From Streptomyces noursei (lineage in GTDB: Bacteria > Actinomycetota > Actinomycetes > Streptomycetales > Streptomycetaceae): a stretch of 64,000 bases of DNA. This document shows positions 16,971 through 26,039 of the stretch, piece after piece; position 1 is the first letter of the stretch, and each line of letters opens with the position of its first letter. The stretch covers positions 2,480,001-2,544,000 of the forward strand of contig NZ_CP070326.1 of assembly GCF_016917755.1 (NCBI RefSeq), in the 5' to 3' direction. The notes beneath the pieces are model-generated. The model did not search any database. It saw nothing but the letters and a program-made list of their open reading frames with translations, and had not been told where the DNA came from. A program made the translations under genes and the position numbers.

Positions 16971-17180
16971 TCAGCGCCCCAGCATTCCGACCACGGACGA
17001 CGCCTGTGTGACGACGGCCTCCCAGCCGCCGAAGACCACGGCCAGGAGGAACACCAGCGGCAGCACCATGGCGACCGCTATGAGGGGATGGCGGGTGCCG
17101 GCGGGCCGGTTGCCGCCGAGCGCGGTGGTGGCCCTGCGGCCCCGCGTCCGGAGGGCCGTCCGCCCCGTACTGTCCGCCAT
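16971..17180 (-). CDS. Small single-span membrane protein
   Basis: A 69-residue protein with a basic, Arg-rich N-terminal half (ALRTRGRRATTALGGNRPAG) that should stay in the cytoplasm, and one transmembrane helix (LIAVAMVLPLVFLLAVVFGG) followed by a short outer tail (VVTQASSVVGMLGR). The ATG at 17180 is preceded by AGGAGCAGAAGG, a strong ribosome binding site, which supports coding. It lies alone, convergent with the tRNA cluster. I cannot name the family. Confidence 0.65.
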   Translation of the reverse strand: MADSTGRTALRTRGRRATTALGGNRPAGTRHPLIAVAMVLPLVFLLAVVFGGWEAVVTQASSVVGMLGR

Positions 17181-17790
17181 CCTTCTGCTCCTGTCGTGTT
17201 CCAGGGCGGCGGGCGTCTGACCTCGGGGGACGAGTGCTGCACCCGCCGCTTGACCTCAAGCCTAGGCGGGCGTGGGGGTAGCGGGCGTCATGCCGTCGTA
17301 CCGCTTGGCGGGCCTCCGGGAGGATGACGGGAGGGGGCCCGGAGTACTCCCCTGGGTGGAGAGAACGGGGGCGGGGCCCGGAGAGATCCCTGACAGGGGC
17401 GCACGGCGCAGGTGGGCGGCGCGACGGCGGGTATCGGGCTTGCCGGGCGCAAGGGTGTCGAAACGGTGACTTCGATCACTCGGGGCGCTCCCCCGCGGCC
17501 GGCCGCCCCCGCCGCGGGACGGGGCTCGCGGGATCCGGGGCCCGCGCCGCCCCCGCACCTTTCGCACCGTCAAACTCCCTTGGGAAAGGGATCATTGGGG
17601 GGCGGTGCGGGTAGCGAGGCCGGGGGGCGGGCCGATTTCCTTCCGTGCGGCGGGGATCGGGACGGCCGCGGGTAATCCGGTTGCCGACGCATGCGCGGCC
17701 TCTCAGCACAGCGAGCCGGCAATCCGTAAGCTGTGCCACGTCAGACGGTTGAGCGGAGTGGGGCCTCCCCACCGCAGGCAGGGGACGGAC
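17181..17790. other. 610-base intergenic region upstream of the kinase
   Basis: No frame here has convincing coding character: the ORFs present are Pro/Arg/Gly low-complexity with poor starts. It should hold the divergent promoters of the small membrane protein and of the kinase. A small hairpin (tccctt / aagggatcat region, 17577-17592) stands out as locally AT-richer. I see no clear -35/-10 pair. Confidence 0.4.
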
Positions 17791-19149
17791 ATGGCGATGA
17801 TGCGGCTCCGACGCGAGGACCCGCGTGTCGTCGGCTCGTTCCGACTGCACCGCCGGCTCGGCGCGGGCGGGATGGGCGTGGTCTACCTCGGCTCGGACAA
17901 GCGCGGGCAGCGGGTCGCCCTGAAGGTGATCCGGCCGGATCTGGCGGAGGATCAGGAATTCCGGTCGCGGTTCGCCCGCGAGGTCTCGGCCGCCCGGCGG
18001 ATCCGCGGCGGCTGCACGGCGCGGCTGGTGGCGGCCGACCTGGACGCCGACCGCCCGTGGTTCGCCACCCAGTACGTCCCCGGCCCCTCGCTGCACGACA
18101 AGGTGAACGAGGAGGGGCCGCTCTCCCCCGCGCAGGTCGCCGCCATCGGCGCGGCGCTGTCCGAGGGGCTGCTGGCCGTCCATGACGCGGGCGTGGTGCA
18201 CCGGGACCTGAAGCCGTCCAACATCCTGCTGTCGCCCAAGGGCCCGCGGATCATCGACTTCGGCATCGCCTGGGCCACCGGGGCCAGCACGTTGACGCAC
18301 GTCGGGACGGCCGTCGGGTCGCCCGGCTTCCTGGCGCCGGAGCAGGTGCGCGGCGCCGCGGTGACGCCGGCCACCGACATCTTCTCGTTGGGCGCCACGC
18401 TCGCCTACGCCTGCACCGCGGACTCGCCGTTCGGACAGGGCAGTTCGGAGGTCATGCTCTACCGCGTGGTCCACGAGGAGGCGCAGCTGGCCGGGGTGCC
18501 GGACGCGCTGGCGCCGCTGCTCGCGGCGTGCCTCGCCAAGGACCCGGCGGACCGGCCCAGCACGCTGTCGCTGTCGCTGCGGCTGAAGGAGATCGCGGCC
18601 CGTGAGGCGCACGGGCACTCGGCCGGAGCCTGGGAGAACGGTTCGGGGGGCGGGGACGGCTGGGAGCGCGCGGAGCGGCGGCCGTCGGGGCGTCCGACCG
18701 GACAGCGCGCCGAGGAGTACGCGCGCCAGCGGACCGAGCGGGGGGCGGACGGTACCCCCGCGCCGCGTCCCCGGCCGGCCCGGCCGGCGGCGTCCCGGGA
18801 CGCGGCGTCCCGCGGCGGCGCGGCGCGGGCGCAGGGTCCGGCGTCGGGGGCCAACTCGCGGACCGGCGGGCGGAACACCGGGCGGGGGCCGGCCTCGCGG
18901 CCCACCGGGCGAAACGGTTCGCGTACCCCGGTGCGCACCGGCGCGGGCGGCCGGCGGCCGGGCCCGGACCGTCGGCTGCTGCGGCAGCGCGTCGTGGTGT
19001 TCGTGGTGGTGACGCTGCTGGTGGCGCTCGGGATCGCGGCGGCCCAGGGGTGTCAGGGGCCGACCCGCGGGCTGGGTGTGGAGCGGCCGGTGAGTGTCGC
19101 GTCGCACGACGGCGGCGGCACGCCCGGTGGCGGAGCCCAGCGTCCCTGA
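17791..19149 (+). CDS. Hanks-type Ser/Thr protein kinase with one membrane span
   Basis: A 452-residue protein kinase. The catalytic domain fills residues about 15-270: P-loop GAGGMGVVY, ATP-anchoring lysine in VALKVI, catalytic loop HRDLKPSNIL, DFG in IIDFGIAWA and activation segment GSPGFLAPEQ. A linker of about 120 residues, very rich in Arg, Gly, Ser and Pro, leads to one transmembrane helix (VVVFVVVTLLVALGIAAA, about 400-418) and an outer tail of only about 33 residues. There is no PASTA or other folded sensor domain, so signal input is not obvious; the linker may be the site of autophosphorylation. The ATG at 17791 follows CAGGGGAC. Substrates are unknown. Confidence 0.93.
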   Translation: MAMMRLRREDPRVVGSFRLHRRLGAGGMGVVYLGSDKRGQRVALKVIRPDLAEDQEFRSRFAREVSAARRIRGGCTARLVAADLDADRPWFATQYVPGPSLHDKVNEEGPLSPAQVAAIGAALSEGLLAVHDAGVVHRDLKPSNILLSPKGPRIIDFGIAWATGASTLTHVGTAVGSPGFLAPEQVRGAAVTPATDIFSLGATLAYACTADSPFGQGSSEVMLYRVVHEEAQLAGVPDALAPLLAACLAKDPADRPSTLSLSLRLKEIAAREAHGHSAGAWENGSGGGDGWERAERRPSGRPTGQRAEEYARQRTERGADGTPAPRPRPARPAASRDAASRGGAARAQGPASGANSRTGGRNTGRGPASRPTGRNGSRTPVRTGAGGRRPGPDRRLLRQRVVVFVVVTLLVALGIAAAQGCQGPTRGLGVERPVSVASHDGGGTPGGGAQRP

Positions 19150-19356
19150 CGGCGAATCACCTCGGCCGCCCGGGGCGGGTACGCCGGAAGTGCCGGTGAC
19201 CTCGGTGCGTCCTGCCGCGTCGGTGCGGGTGTGCCGGGGCTGTGGGCGCGCGGGGGCGGTGGACGGGGCTCGGGTGGGGCCTTAGGGGGTGGGGGAACGG
19301 ATTCCCTAGGGGGTGCGTGGGCCCCCTGCGGGGCCACAACGGGGTGGATGGGGGGA

Positions 19357-20178
19357 TTATTCCGGGGGACGGCGGGGCGTGGAGACCGCGTAGAAGGCGA
19401 CCGCGGCGGCGGCGCCTACGTTGAGGGAGTCCACGCCGTGGGCCATGGGGATGCGGACCCATTCGTCGGCGGCGCGCAGGGCGCCCGTGGTCAGGCCGCC
19501 GCCCTCCGCGCCGAGCATCAGGGCGACGCGTTCGAGGGTGTGCGGGGCGACCTCGTCGATGCCGGTGGCCCCTTCGGCCGGGGTCAGCGCGAGCAGCTTG
19601 AAGCCCGACTCCCGTACGACGGCCAGGTCGCGCGGCCAGCTCTCCAGGCGGGCGTACGGGACCGAGAACACCGCGCCCATGGAGACCTTCACCGAGCGGC
19701 GGTAGAGCGGGTCGGCGCAGTCCGGGGACAGCAGGACCGCGTCCATGCCGAGGGCCGCGGCGCTGCGGAAGATGGCGCCGATGTTGGTGTGGTCGTTGAC
19801 CGCCTCCATGACCGCGATCCGGCGGGTGCCGGCGAGGAGTTCGGCGGCCGTGGGCAGCGGCTTGCGCTGCATGGAGGCGAGCGCGCCGCGGTGCACGTGA
19901 TAGCCCGTCACCCGCTCGGCGAGGTCCGGGCTGACGGCGTAGACCGGGGCCGGGACCTCGTCGATGACGTCGCGCATGACGTCGACCCACTTGGCCGAGA
20001 GCAGCATGGAGCGCATCTCGTAGCCGGCGTGCCGGGCGCGGCGGATGACCTTCTCGCCCTCGGCGATGAAGAGTCCTTCGGCCGGTTCGCGGCGGCGCCG
20101 CAGCTCGACGTCGGTGAGGCCGGTGTAGTCGCGCAGCCGCGGGTCGTCCGGGTCATCGACGGTGATGATTTCTGCCAC
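19357..20178 (-). CDS. TrmH/SpoU-family RNA 2'-O-methyltransferase
   Basis: A 273-residue SPOUT methyltransferase that uses S-adenosylmethionine on rRNA or tRNA. Conserved motifs are present: motif 1 NDHTNIGAIFRSAAALGM, motif 2 LMLGAEGGGL and motif 3 SLNVGAAAAVAFY. An N-terminal substrate-binding extension (IAEGEKVIRRA) has the usual SpoU_sub_bind form. A GTG start at 20178 gives a normal length; the longer frame upstream is Arg/Pro-rich and not credible. The gene follows cobA on the same strand with a 53-base gap, but a functional link to cobalamin is not implied. The target nucleotide cannot be told from sequence. Confidence 0.92.
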   Translation of the reverse strand: MAEIITVDDPDDPRLRDYTGLTDVELRRRREPAEGLFIAEGEKVIRRARHAGYEMRSMLLSAKWVDVMRDVIDEVPAPVYAVSPDLAERVTGYHVHRGALASMQRKPLPTAAELLAGTRRIAVMEAVNDHTNIGAIFRSAAALGMDAVLLSPDCADPLYRRSVKVSMGAVFSVPYARLESWPRDLAVVRESGFKLLALTPAEGATGIDEVAPHTLERVALMLGAEGGGLTTGALRAADEWVRIPMAHGVDSLNVGAAAAVAFYAVSTPRRPPE

Positions 20179-20231
20179 GGGGAGATAGTGCCTTGTCGGT
20201 GTCGAGGAGCCTATGCCGGGGAGCGGTCCGG

Positions 20232-21470
20232 TTACTGGGCGGGCGCGGCGGGGGTCAGGGCGACGACGTCGCCGATGACGATGACGGCCGGCGGGCGGAC
20301 GCCCTCGGCCCGTACCGTCTCGCCGAGGGTGGCGAGGGTGGCGTCCACGCGGCGCTGGGCGGCGGTGGTGCCCTCCTGGACGACGGCGACCGGGGTGTCG
20401 GCGGGGCGGCCGCACTCTATGAGCTTGGCGGCGATGGCGCCGCTGTTCTCCACGCCCATCAGGACGACGAGGGTGCCGCGCAGCTTGGCGAGCGCCGCCC
20501 AGTCCACCAGGGAACGCTCGTCCTCCGGGGCGACATGGCCGCTGACCACGGTGAACTCGTGGGCGACGCCGCGGTGGGTGACGGGGATGCCGGCGGCGCC
20601 GGGGACGGAGATGGTGCTGGAGATGCCGGGGACGACGGTGCAGGGGATGCCCGCGTCGGCGAGCGCCTGGGCCTCCTCCATGCCGCGGCCGAAGACGAAC
20701 GGGTCGCCGCCCTTGAGGCGGACCACGGCCTTGCCGGCCTTGGCGTGCTCGATCAGGGCGTTGTTGATGGCCTCCTGGGCCATGAACCGCCCGTAGGGGA
20801 TCTTGGCGGCGTCGATGACCTCGACGTGCGGCGGGAGTTCGGCGAGCAGATCGCGCGGGCCGAGCCGGTCGGCGATGACCACGTCCGCCTCGGCCAGCAG
20901 CCGACGGCCGCGGACGGTGATCAGGTCGGGGTCGCCGGGGCCGCCGCCGACCAGCGCGACACCGGGGGTGTGCGGGCGGCGGTGGTGCGGGGCGGCGATG
21001 CTGCCATCGCGCAGGCCCTCGACGATGGCGTCGCGGACGGCGGCGGAGCGGCGCGGGTCGCGGCCGGTGAGGACGGCCACGGTGACGCCTTCGCTGCGGC
21101 CGGTGGCCGGCGTCCAGGCGGTGGCGGCCTCGGCGTCGTCGGAGCGGACGGCCCAGACGCGGCGCTCCTCGGCCTCCTGGGAGGCGGCGGCGTTGGCCTC
21201 GGGGTCGTCGGTGGAGATCAGCGCGTACCAGGCACCGTCGAGGTCGCCGGCGCGGTAGCGGCGGCGCTCCCAGCGGAGTTCGCCGGCGTCGGCCATCGCC
21301 TCGACGGAGGGGGTGGCGGACGGGGAGACCAGCAGGACGTCGGCGCCCGCGGCGAGCAGCGCGGGGAGCCGGCGCTGGGCGACCTGGCCGGCGCCCAGGA
21401 CGACCACACGGCGGCCGGACAGCCGCAGTCCGACGGGGTAGGCAGCGTGTTCGGCAGCAGGCTCGGCCAT
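20232..21470 (-). CDS. cobA: Uroporphyrinogen-III C-methyltransferase fused to a precorrin-2 dehydrogenase-like domain
   Basis: A 412-residue CysG-like fusion. The N-terminal part (residues about 15-150) is the NAD-binding precorrin-2 dehydrogenase type: GRRVVVLGAGQVAQRRLPAL. The C-terminal part (about 165-405) is the SAM-dependent uroporphyrinogen-III methyltransferase: VGGGPGDPDLITVRG, VVRLKGGDPFVFGRG and PGISSTISVPGAAGIP. It makes precorrin-2, the branch point to siroheme and cobalamin. The ATG at 21470 has AAGGAG well placed upstream. It follows cobT and cobL in the same direction, separated from cobT by 254 bases that contain a hairpin. Confidence 0.93.
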   Translation of the reverse strand: MAEPAAEHAAYPVGLRLSGRRVVVLGAGQVAQRRLPALLAAGADVLLVSPSATPSVEAMADAGELRWERRRYRAGDLDGAWYALISTDDPEANAAASQEAEERRVWAVRSDDAEAATAWTPATGRSEGVTVAVLTGRDPRRSAAVRDAIVEGLRDGSIAAPHHRRPHTPGVALVGGGPGDPDLITVRGRRLLAEADVVIADRLGPRDLLAELPPHVEVIDAAKIPYGRFMAQEAINNALIEHAKAGKAVVRLKGGDPFVFGRGMEEAQALADAGIPCTVVPGISSTISVPGAAGIPVTHRGVAHEFTVVSGHVAPEDERSLVDWAALAKLRGTLVVLMGVENSGAIAAKLIECGRPADTPVAVVQEGTTAAQRRVDATLATLGETVRAEGVRPPAVIVIGDVVALTPAAPAQ

Positions 21471-21605
21471 GGTGGGGTGGGCTCCTTGTGCGGTGGTGCG
21501 AATTCGACGACCGTTCAGTCGCTGCGACGCCGGAGCGGCTGAGGGGTGGTGCGGCCCTTCGGGGCGTGCCCGTGGGAGCTTACGGCCCCGGCCCACAGCC
21601 TAGGG

Positions 21606-21667
21606 CCTGTCGGCGCGCTCCCGCCGGCCGCCCGGAGGGACGACGGGCGGGGGTGCGCCGACAGGTA
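21606..21667 (-). terminator. Probable terminator after bluB-cobT
   Basis: Outer arms cctgtcggcgc (21606-21616) and gcgccgacagg (21657-21667) enclose a second GC-rich inverted repeat. They lie 58-119 bases after the cobT stop and before the cobA promoter region. Confidence 0.45.
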
Positions 21668-21724
21668 CGGGGGCTGCGGGCCGGGGGTCACGCGGGGTGG
21701 CCCCGGCTCGGGTCGGCCCCGGTG

Positions 21725-24700
21725 TCAGCTCTTCTCGGTGACTCCGGCGGAGTCGAAGGTGGCGACCTCGTGCATGGCGCGGGCGGCACTCTGCACGACG
21801 GGCAGGGCGAGCAGGGCGCCGGTGCCCTCGCCCAGCCGCAGGTCGAGGTCGATCAGCGGGCGCAGGCCCAGCTTGTTGAGGGCCGCGACGTGGCCGGGCT
21901 CGGCGCTGCGGTGGCCGGCGATGCAGGCGGCCAGCGCCTCGGGGGCGATGGCCCGGGCCACCAGGGCGGCGGCACCGGCGCTGACGCCGTCGAGGATCAC
22001 CGGCGTGCGCAGGGAGGCGCCGCCGAGGATCAGCCCGATCATGGCCGCGTGCTCCAGGCCGCCGAGGGCGGTGAGGACACCGATCGGGTCGGCCGGGTCC
22101 GGCTGGTGGAACTCCAGGGCACGGCGGACCACCTCGACCTTGCGGGCGTGCGTCTCGTCGTTGATGCCGGTGCCGCGGCCGGTGACCTCGGCCGGGTCGA
22201 CGCCGGTGTAGACGGCGATCAGGGCGGCCGAGGCGGTGGTGTTGGCGATGCCCATCTCACCGGTCAGCAGCGCCTTGTTGCCGGCGGCGACGAGGTCCCG
22301 GGCGGTCTCGATGCCGACCTCGATGGCCTTGAGGGCCTCCTCCTGGGTCATCGCCGGGCCCTGGGTGAAGTCGGCGGTGCCGGGGCGGACCTTGCGGGGC
22401 AGCAGTCCGGGGGTGGCGGGCAGGTCGCCGGCCACGCCGACGTCGACCACGCAGACCTCCGCGCCGACCTGGTTGGCGAAGGCGTTGCAGACCGCGCCGC
22501 CGCCCAGGAAGTTGGCGACCATCTGGCCGGTGACCTCCTGGGGCCAGGGGGTCACGCCCTGGGCGTGCACGCCGTGGTCGCCGGCGAAGATGGCGACCGC
22601 GGCCGGCTCCGGGATGGGCGGCGGGCACTTGCGGGACAGGCCGCTGAGCTGCGCGGAGATGATCTCCAGCATGCCGAGCGCGCCGGCCGGCTTGGTCATC
22701 CGCTTCTGCCGCTCCCACGCCTCGCCGAGCGCCTTGGCGTCCAGCGGGCGGATGCCGGCGAGGGTCTCCTGGAGGAGGTCGTGCGGGTCCTCGCCGGGCA
22801 GGGCGCGGCGGCCGTAGGTCTCCTCGTGGACGACCCAGGACAGCGGGCGGCGCTTGGACCAGCCGGCCTGGAGCAGTTCGGGCTCGTCCGGGAACTCGTC
22901 GACGTAGCCGACGCAGAGGTAGGCGACGATCTCAAGGTGGTCGGGCAGGCCCAGTTCGCGGACCATCTCCCGCTCGTCGAAGAAGCTGACCCAGCCGACG
23001 CCCAGGCCCTCGGCGCGGGCGGCGAGCCAGAGGTTCTCGACGGCGAGCGCGGAGGAGTACGGGGCCATCTGCGGCTGGGTGTGCCGGCCGAGGGTGTGGC
23101 GGCCGCCGCGGGTGGCGTCGGCGGTGACGACGATGTTCACCGGCGTTTCGAGGATGGCCTCGATCTTCAGCTCGCGGAACTGCTTGGCCCGGGCCTTGGG
23201 CAGCGACTTGGCGTAGGCGTCGCGCTGCCGCATGGCGAGCTCGTGCATCTTGCCGCGGGTCTCGTCGGAGCGGATGACGACGAAGTCCCAGGGCTGGGAG
23301 TGGCCGACGCTGGGGGCGGTGTGGGCCGCCTCCAGGACCCGCAGCAGGACCTCGTTGGGGATCGGGTCGGAGCGGAAGCCGTTGCGGATGTCGCGGCGTT
23401 CGCGGATGACGCGGTGGACGGCGGCGCGCTCGGAGTCGTCGTAGCCGGGCGCGGGGGCCGTGGCGGGCGTCGGCTCGGCGGCGGGGGCCTCGGCCGGGTG
23501 CGTGTCGTCGCCCTCGGCGTGTTCGACGAGCTGGGCGTCGTCCTGCTCGTGCGGGCGGGCCTCGGCGGCGACGGAGTCGGCTTCGGGGGCCTGCGCTGCC
23601 TGGTCGGCGGCGGGCTGCGGCGCGGCGTCGGCCGGCTCGGGGGGCGCCTGGGCGGGGTCCTGCGGGGCGGGGGCCGCGGCGGGCCGGGGGGCCTGGTCGG
23701 CGGTCTCGTCGGGGGCCGGCGGGGCGGGGGACTCGGCCGGCTCGCCGGGGTGCTCCGGGGCGGCGTCGGCGGCCGGCTCGGGCTGCGCGTCCTCGGGGGC
23801 GGGCTGCGGTGTCGCCGCCTCCTCTGCGGGCTGCTGGCCCGCGGCGTCCTCGGGGGCGGTGGGCTCCGGCTGTCCGGCGTCCTGCGGCGGCTGCGTTGCG
23901 GCTGCCTCTATGACGGGCTGCTGGGGCGTCTGCTCCGGAGCCGGCGCGGCGTCGGCTTCCTGGGGGGCGGGCGCGGCGTCCGCCGGGGCCTGCTCGACCT
24001 CGACGAGGGCCGGCTCGGTCTCGACGGCGGCCTGCTCGACCTCGGCCACGGTGCCGTCCTCGACGAGCTGCGGCGCGCTGGCCTGGTCCTCGGTGGTGGG
24101 GTGTTCGGGCTGCGCGGCCGGGGCGGCGGCCTCGGCCGGGGCGGGCTCCGCGGCGGCCTCGGGGGCGGGCTGCTCGGCCGGGGCCTCGGTCTGCGGCTGG
24201 TCCGTCACCGGGGCCTGGACCGGGGCGTCGGCTGCCGGCTGCTCGGCGGGCTGCTCCGCCACGGGCTGGGCCTCGGGCTGGGCGGCGTCCTGCGGGGCCT
24301 GGGGCGCCTCGGCGGGGGCCGGAGCGGGCTGGGGCTCGGCGGCCGGCGGCTGGACGGCCTCCGGGCTCGCCACCGCTGCCTCCTGCGCCGGCGCCTCGGG
24401 CTGCTCGGGCGCGGCCTCCGGGACGGCCTGGGCCGGGGCGGGCGGGTCGGCGACCGGCTGCGCGGCGGCGACCGGCTCGGGGGCGGACTGCTCGGGGGCG
24501 GTCTGCTCCGGTGCGGGCTGCTGAGCGGCGGGGTCCGGGGCGGTGACGGCCTCGGTGGGGGCGTCCACGGCCTGCGGCTGCTCGGCAGCGGGCTCCGCCG
24601 CCGGGGCCTGGGCGGCGGGGTCGGCCTCGGCCGGCTCCGCGACGACCGGGGCGGCGGCGCCGTCCTCGGCGACCGCCGGCGCGACCTCGGTGGCCACCGG

Positions 24701-25804
24701 CGCGGGCTGCTCCTGCGGCTGCGCGGCCGGTACCTGCTCGGCCGTCGGCTGCTCGGCGGGCAGCTCGACAGGCGGCTGCTCGGCGGTGGGCTGGTCGGCG
24801 GGCGTGCCCTCCCGGGCGGGCGGCTGTGCCTCGGGCGCGACCGCTTCGCCGCCGGCCGGGGCGACCGGGGCGACCGTCGGCTCCGCGACGGGCACCGCGG
24901 CGACCTGGGCTGACGCCTCGCCCCACGGCTGCACCTGGGCCGGCACCTGGGACGGGATCTCGCCCAGCTGCGGGCCGGGCAACGGGCCCTGGCCCGCTGC
25001 CCCGTAGGACTGCTCGGCGTACAACTGGCCTTCGTAGGGCTGCTGGCCGTACGGCGTCACCGGGGCGGCCGGCGGCTCCTGGTGGGCGGCGTCCACGGGG
25101 GTGGCCTGCTCCGGGAACGGCTGGGCGGGCACGGCCTGCGCGGCGGCCGACCCGTCGTCAACCGGCTGCGGCTCGACGGCCGGCGCGGCGGCGGGCTGTT
25201 CCTGGGCGGGGAGCGGTACGGGCTGGGGGGTCTCGGCCGGGCCGTCGAGGTACTCGGGGCCACCGGTCGGGCGGGCGCTCGGCCGGACGGCCTGCTGGGG
25301 CGCCTCGGCGGGCCCGCGGTCGGCCAGCGAACGGACCACGCCGCCGGTCGCGTCCGGGACCGGCGGGCCCATGTGGAGCGGGCGGCGGGGCGCGGCGGCG
25401 GTCTGCTCGCCGGCGTGCGCGCGGACCTGCTGCGGGACCGTGGGCTGCGGGGCGCGGACGGCAGTGAGGTCGACGGCGCCGGTGTCCCGGCCGCCGCTCT
25501 CGTGGTCGCCGGCGGCAGGGTCGAACGGCACGGCCTGCTGCGGCGGTACGGCCTGCGGCGGGAGAAGCGGCTGCGGGGGCTGCGGCATCTGTTGGGCGCC
25601 CTGCTCGCTCCAGGCGCCCTGGGCACCGGGCATCAGCAGGTCGTCGTCCTCGACGACGCCGTCGGCCGGGCCGAGGTAGGGATAGTCGCCGGGGTGCTGG
25701 GTGGGTCCGGGGTCGGCAGGGGTGGGAACGGCCTGCGGCTGCCCGCGGTGTCCGCCTGCGTTCTCCGGCTGTCCCTGGCCCGGGACCTGGCCGGTGTCGG
25801 TCAT
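21725..25804 (-). CDS. cobT: BluB-CobT fusion with a very long Pro/Ala/Glu/Gln-rich N-terminal extension
   Basis: A 1359-residue protein in three parts. Residues 1 to about 785 are low-complexity, rich in Pro, Ala, Glu and Gln (blocks such as PAEQPAPEAAAEPAPAEA) and predicted disordered. Residues about 790-1000 are a BluB-type flavin-dependent 5,6-dimethylbenzimidazole synthase (RRDIRNGFRSDPI, SVGHSQPWDFVVIR, LGVGWVSFFD). Residues about 1012-1359 are CobT, which transfers phosphoribose to dimethylbenzimidazole (AIFAGDHGVHAQGV, GEMGIANTTASAAL, DGVSAGAAALVA and the catalytic Glu region RLGEGTGALLA). The enzyme thus makes and activates the lower ligand of B12. The start at the ATG at 25804 (MTDTGQVPGQG) is uncertain to some codons. 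Disorder and length are the odd features; the enzyme domains look intact. Confidence 0.93.
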   Translation of the reverse strand: MTDTGQVPGQGQPENAGGHRGQPQAVPTPADPGPTQHPGDYPYLGPADGVVEDDDLLMPGAQGAWSEQGAQQMPQPPQPLLPPQAVPPQQAVPFDPAAGDHESGGRDTGAVDLTAVRAPQPTVPQQVRAHAGEQTAAAPRRPLHMGPPVPDATGGVVRSLADRGPAEAPQQAVRPSARPTGGPEYLDGPAETPQPVPLPAQEQPAAAPAVEPQPVDDGSAAAQAVPAQPFPEQATPVDAAHQEPPAAPVTPYGQQPYEGQLYAEQSYGAAGQGPLPGPQLGEIPSQVPAQVQPWGEASAQVAAVPVAEPTVAPVAPAGGEAVAPEAQPPAREGTPADQPTAEQPPVELPAEQPTAEQVPAAQPQEQPAPVATEVAPAVAEDGAAAPVVAEPAEADPAAQAPAAEPAAEQPQAVDAPTEAVTAPDPAAQQPAPEQTAPEQSAPEPVAAAQPVADPPAPAQAVPEAAPEQPEAPAQEAAVASPEAVQPPAAEPQPAPAPAEAPQAPQDAAQPEAQPVAEQPAEQPAADAPVQAPVTDQPQTEAPAEQPAPEAAAEPAPAEAAAPAAQPEHPTTEDQASAPQLVEDGTVAEVEQAAVETEPALVEVEQAPADAAPAPQEADAAPAPEQTPQQPVIEAAATQPPQDAGQPEPTAPEDAAGQQPAEEAATPQPAPEDAQPEPAADAAPEHPGEPAESPAPPAPDETADQAPRPAAAPAPQDPAQAPPEPADAAPQPAADQAAQAPEADSVAAEARPHEQDDAQLVEHAEGDDTHPAEAPAAEPTPATAPAPGYDDSERAAVHRVIRERRDIRNGFRSDPIPNEVLLRVLEAAHTAPSVGHSQPWDFVVIRSDETRGKMHELAMRQRDAYAKSLPKARAKQFRELKIEAILETPVNIVVTADATRGGRHTLGRHTQPQMAPYSSALAVENLWLAARAEGLGVGWVSFFDEREMVRELGLPDHLEIVAYLCVGYVDEFPDEPELLQAGWSKRRPLSWVVHEETYGRRALPGEDPHDLLQETLAGIRPLDAKALGEAWERQKRMTKPAGALGMLEIISAQLSGLSRKCPPPIPEPAAVAIFAGDHGVHAQGVTPWPQEVTGQMVANFLGGGAVCNAFANQVGAEVCVVDVGVAGDLPATPGLLPRKVRPGTADFTQGPAMTQEEALKAIEVGIETARDLVAAGNKALLTGEMGIANTTASAALIAVYTGVDPAEVTGRGTGINDETHARKVEVVRRALEFHQPDPADPIGVLTALGGLEHAAMIGLILGGASLRTPVILDGVSAGAAALVARAIAPEALAACIAGHRSAEPGHVAALNKLGLRPLIDLDLRLGEGTGALLALPVVQSAARAMHEVATFDSAGVTEKS

Positions 25805-26039
25805 GCGTACCCCTCGCCCACTGCTAGTGCTCCTTCCAACCGCTCGTGCGACGCGCCGACCGGTGCGCACCGACGCCCCGATAGCGAGAACGAGCGAGCA
25901 CGCCTCCCGGCACGTCCGCACTCAAGTGCTTCATTTTCGTCCAAAACCACGGCAATTTCCGGATATTGGCGTACGAAGGCGAACGCGGAACGGCGGCGCA
26001 ACGATCCGCCAGCCTACCGCGCGCGGGTGGCCTTCCTGG

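Noticed and set aside
21488..24913. An 1141-codon frame on the plus strand opposite bluB-cobT
   Set aside because: Gly/Leu/Arg/Val low-complexity shadow of the Pro/Ala/Glu-rich extension. It has no ribosome binding site or motif, and the minus-strand enzyme is unmistakable.
25801..26001. 66-codon frame between cobL and bluB-cobT
   Set aside because: No ribosome binding site or coding bias; it overlaps the bluB-cobT start region.
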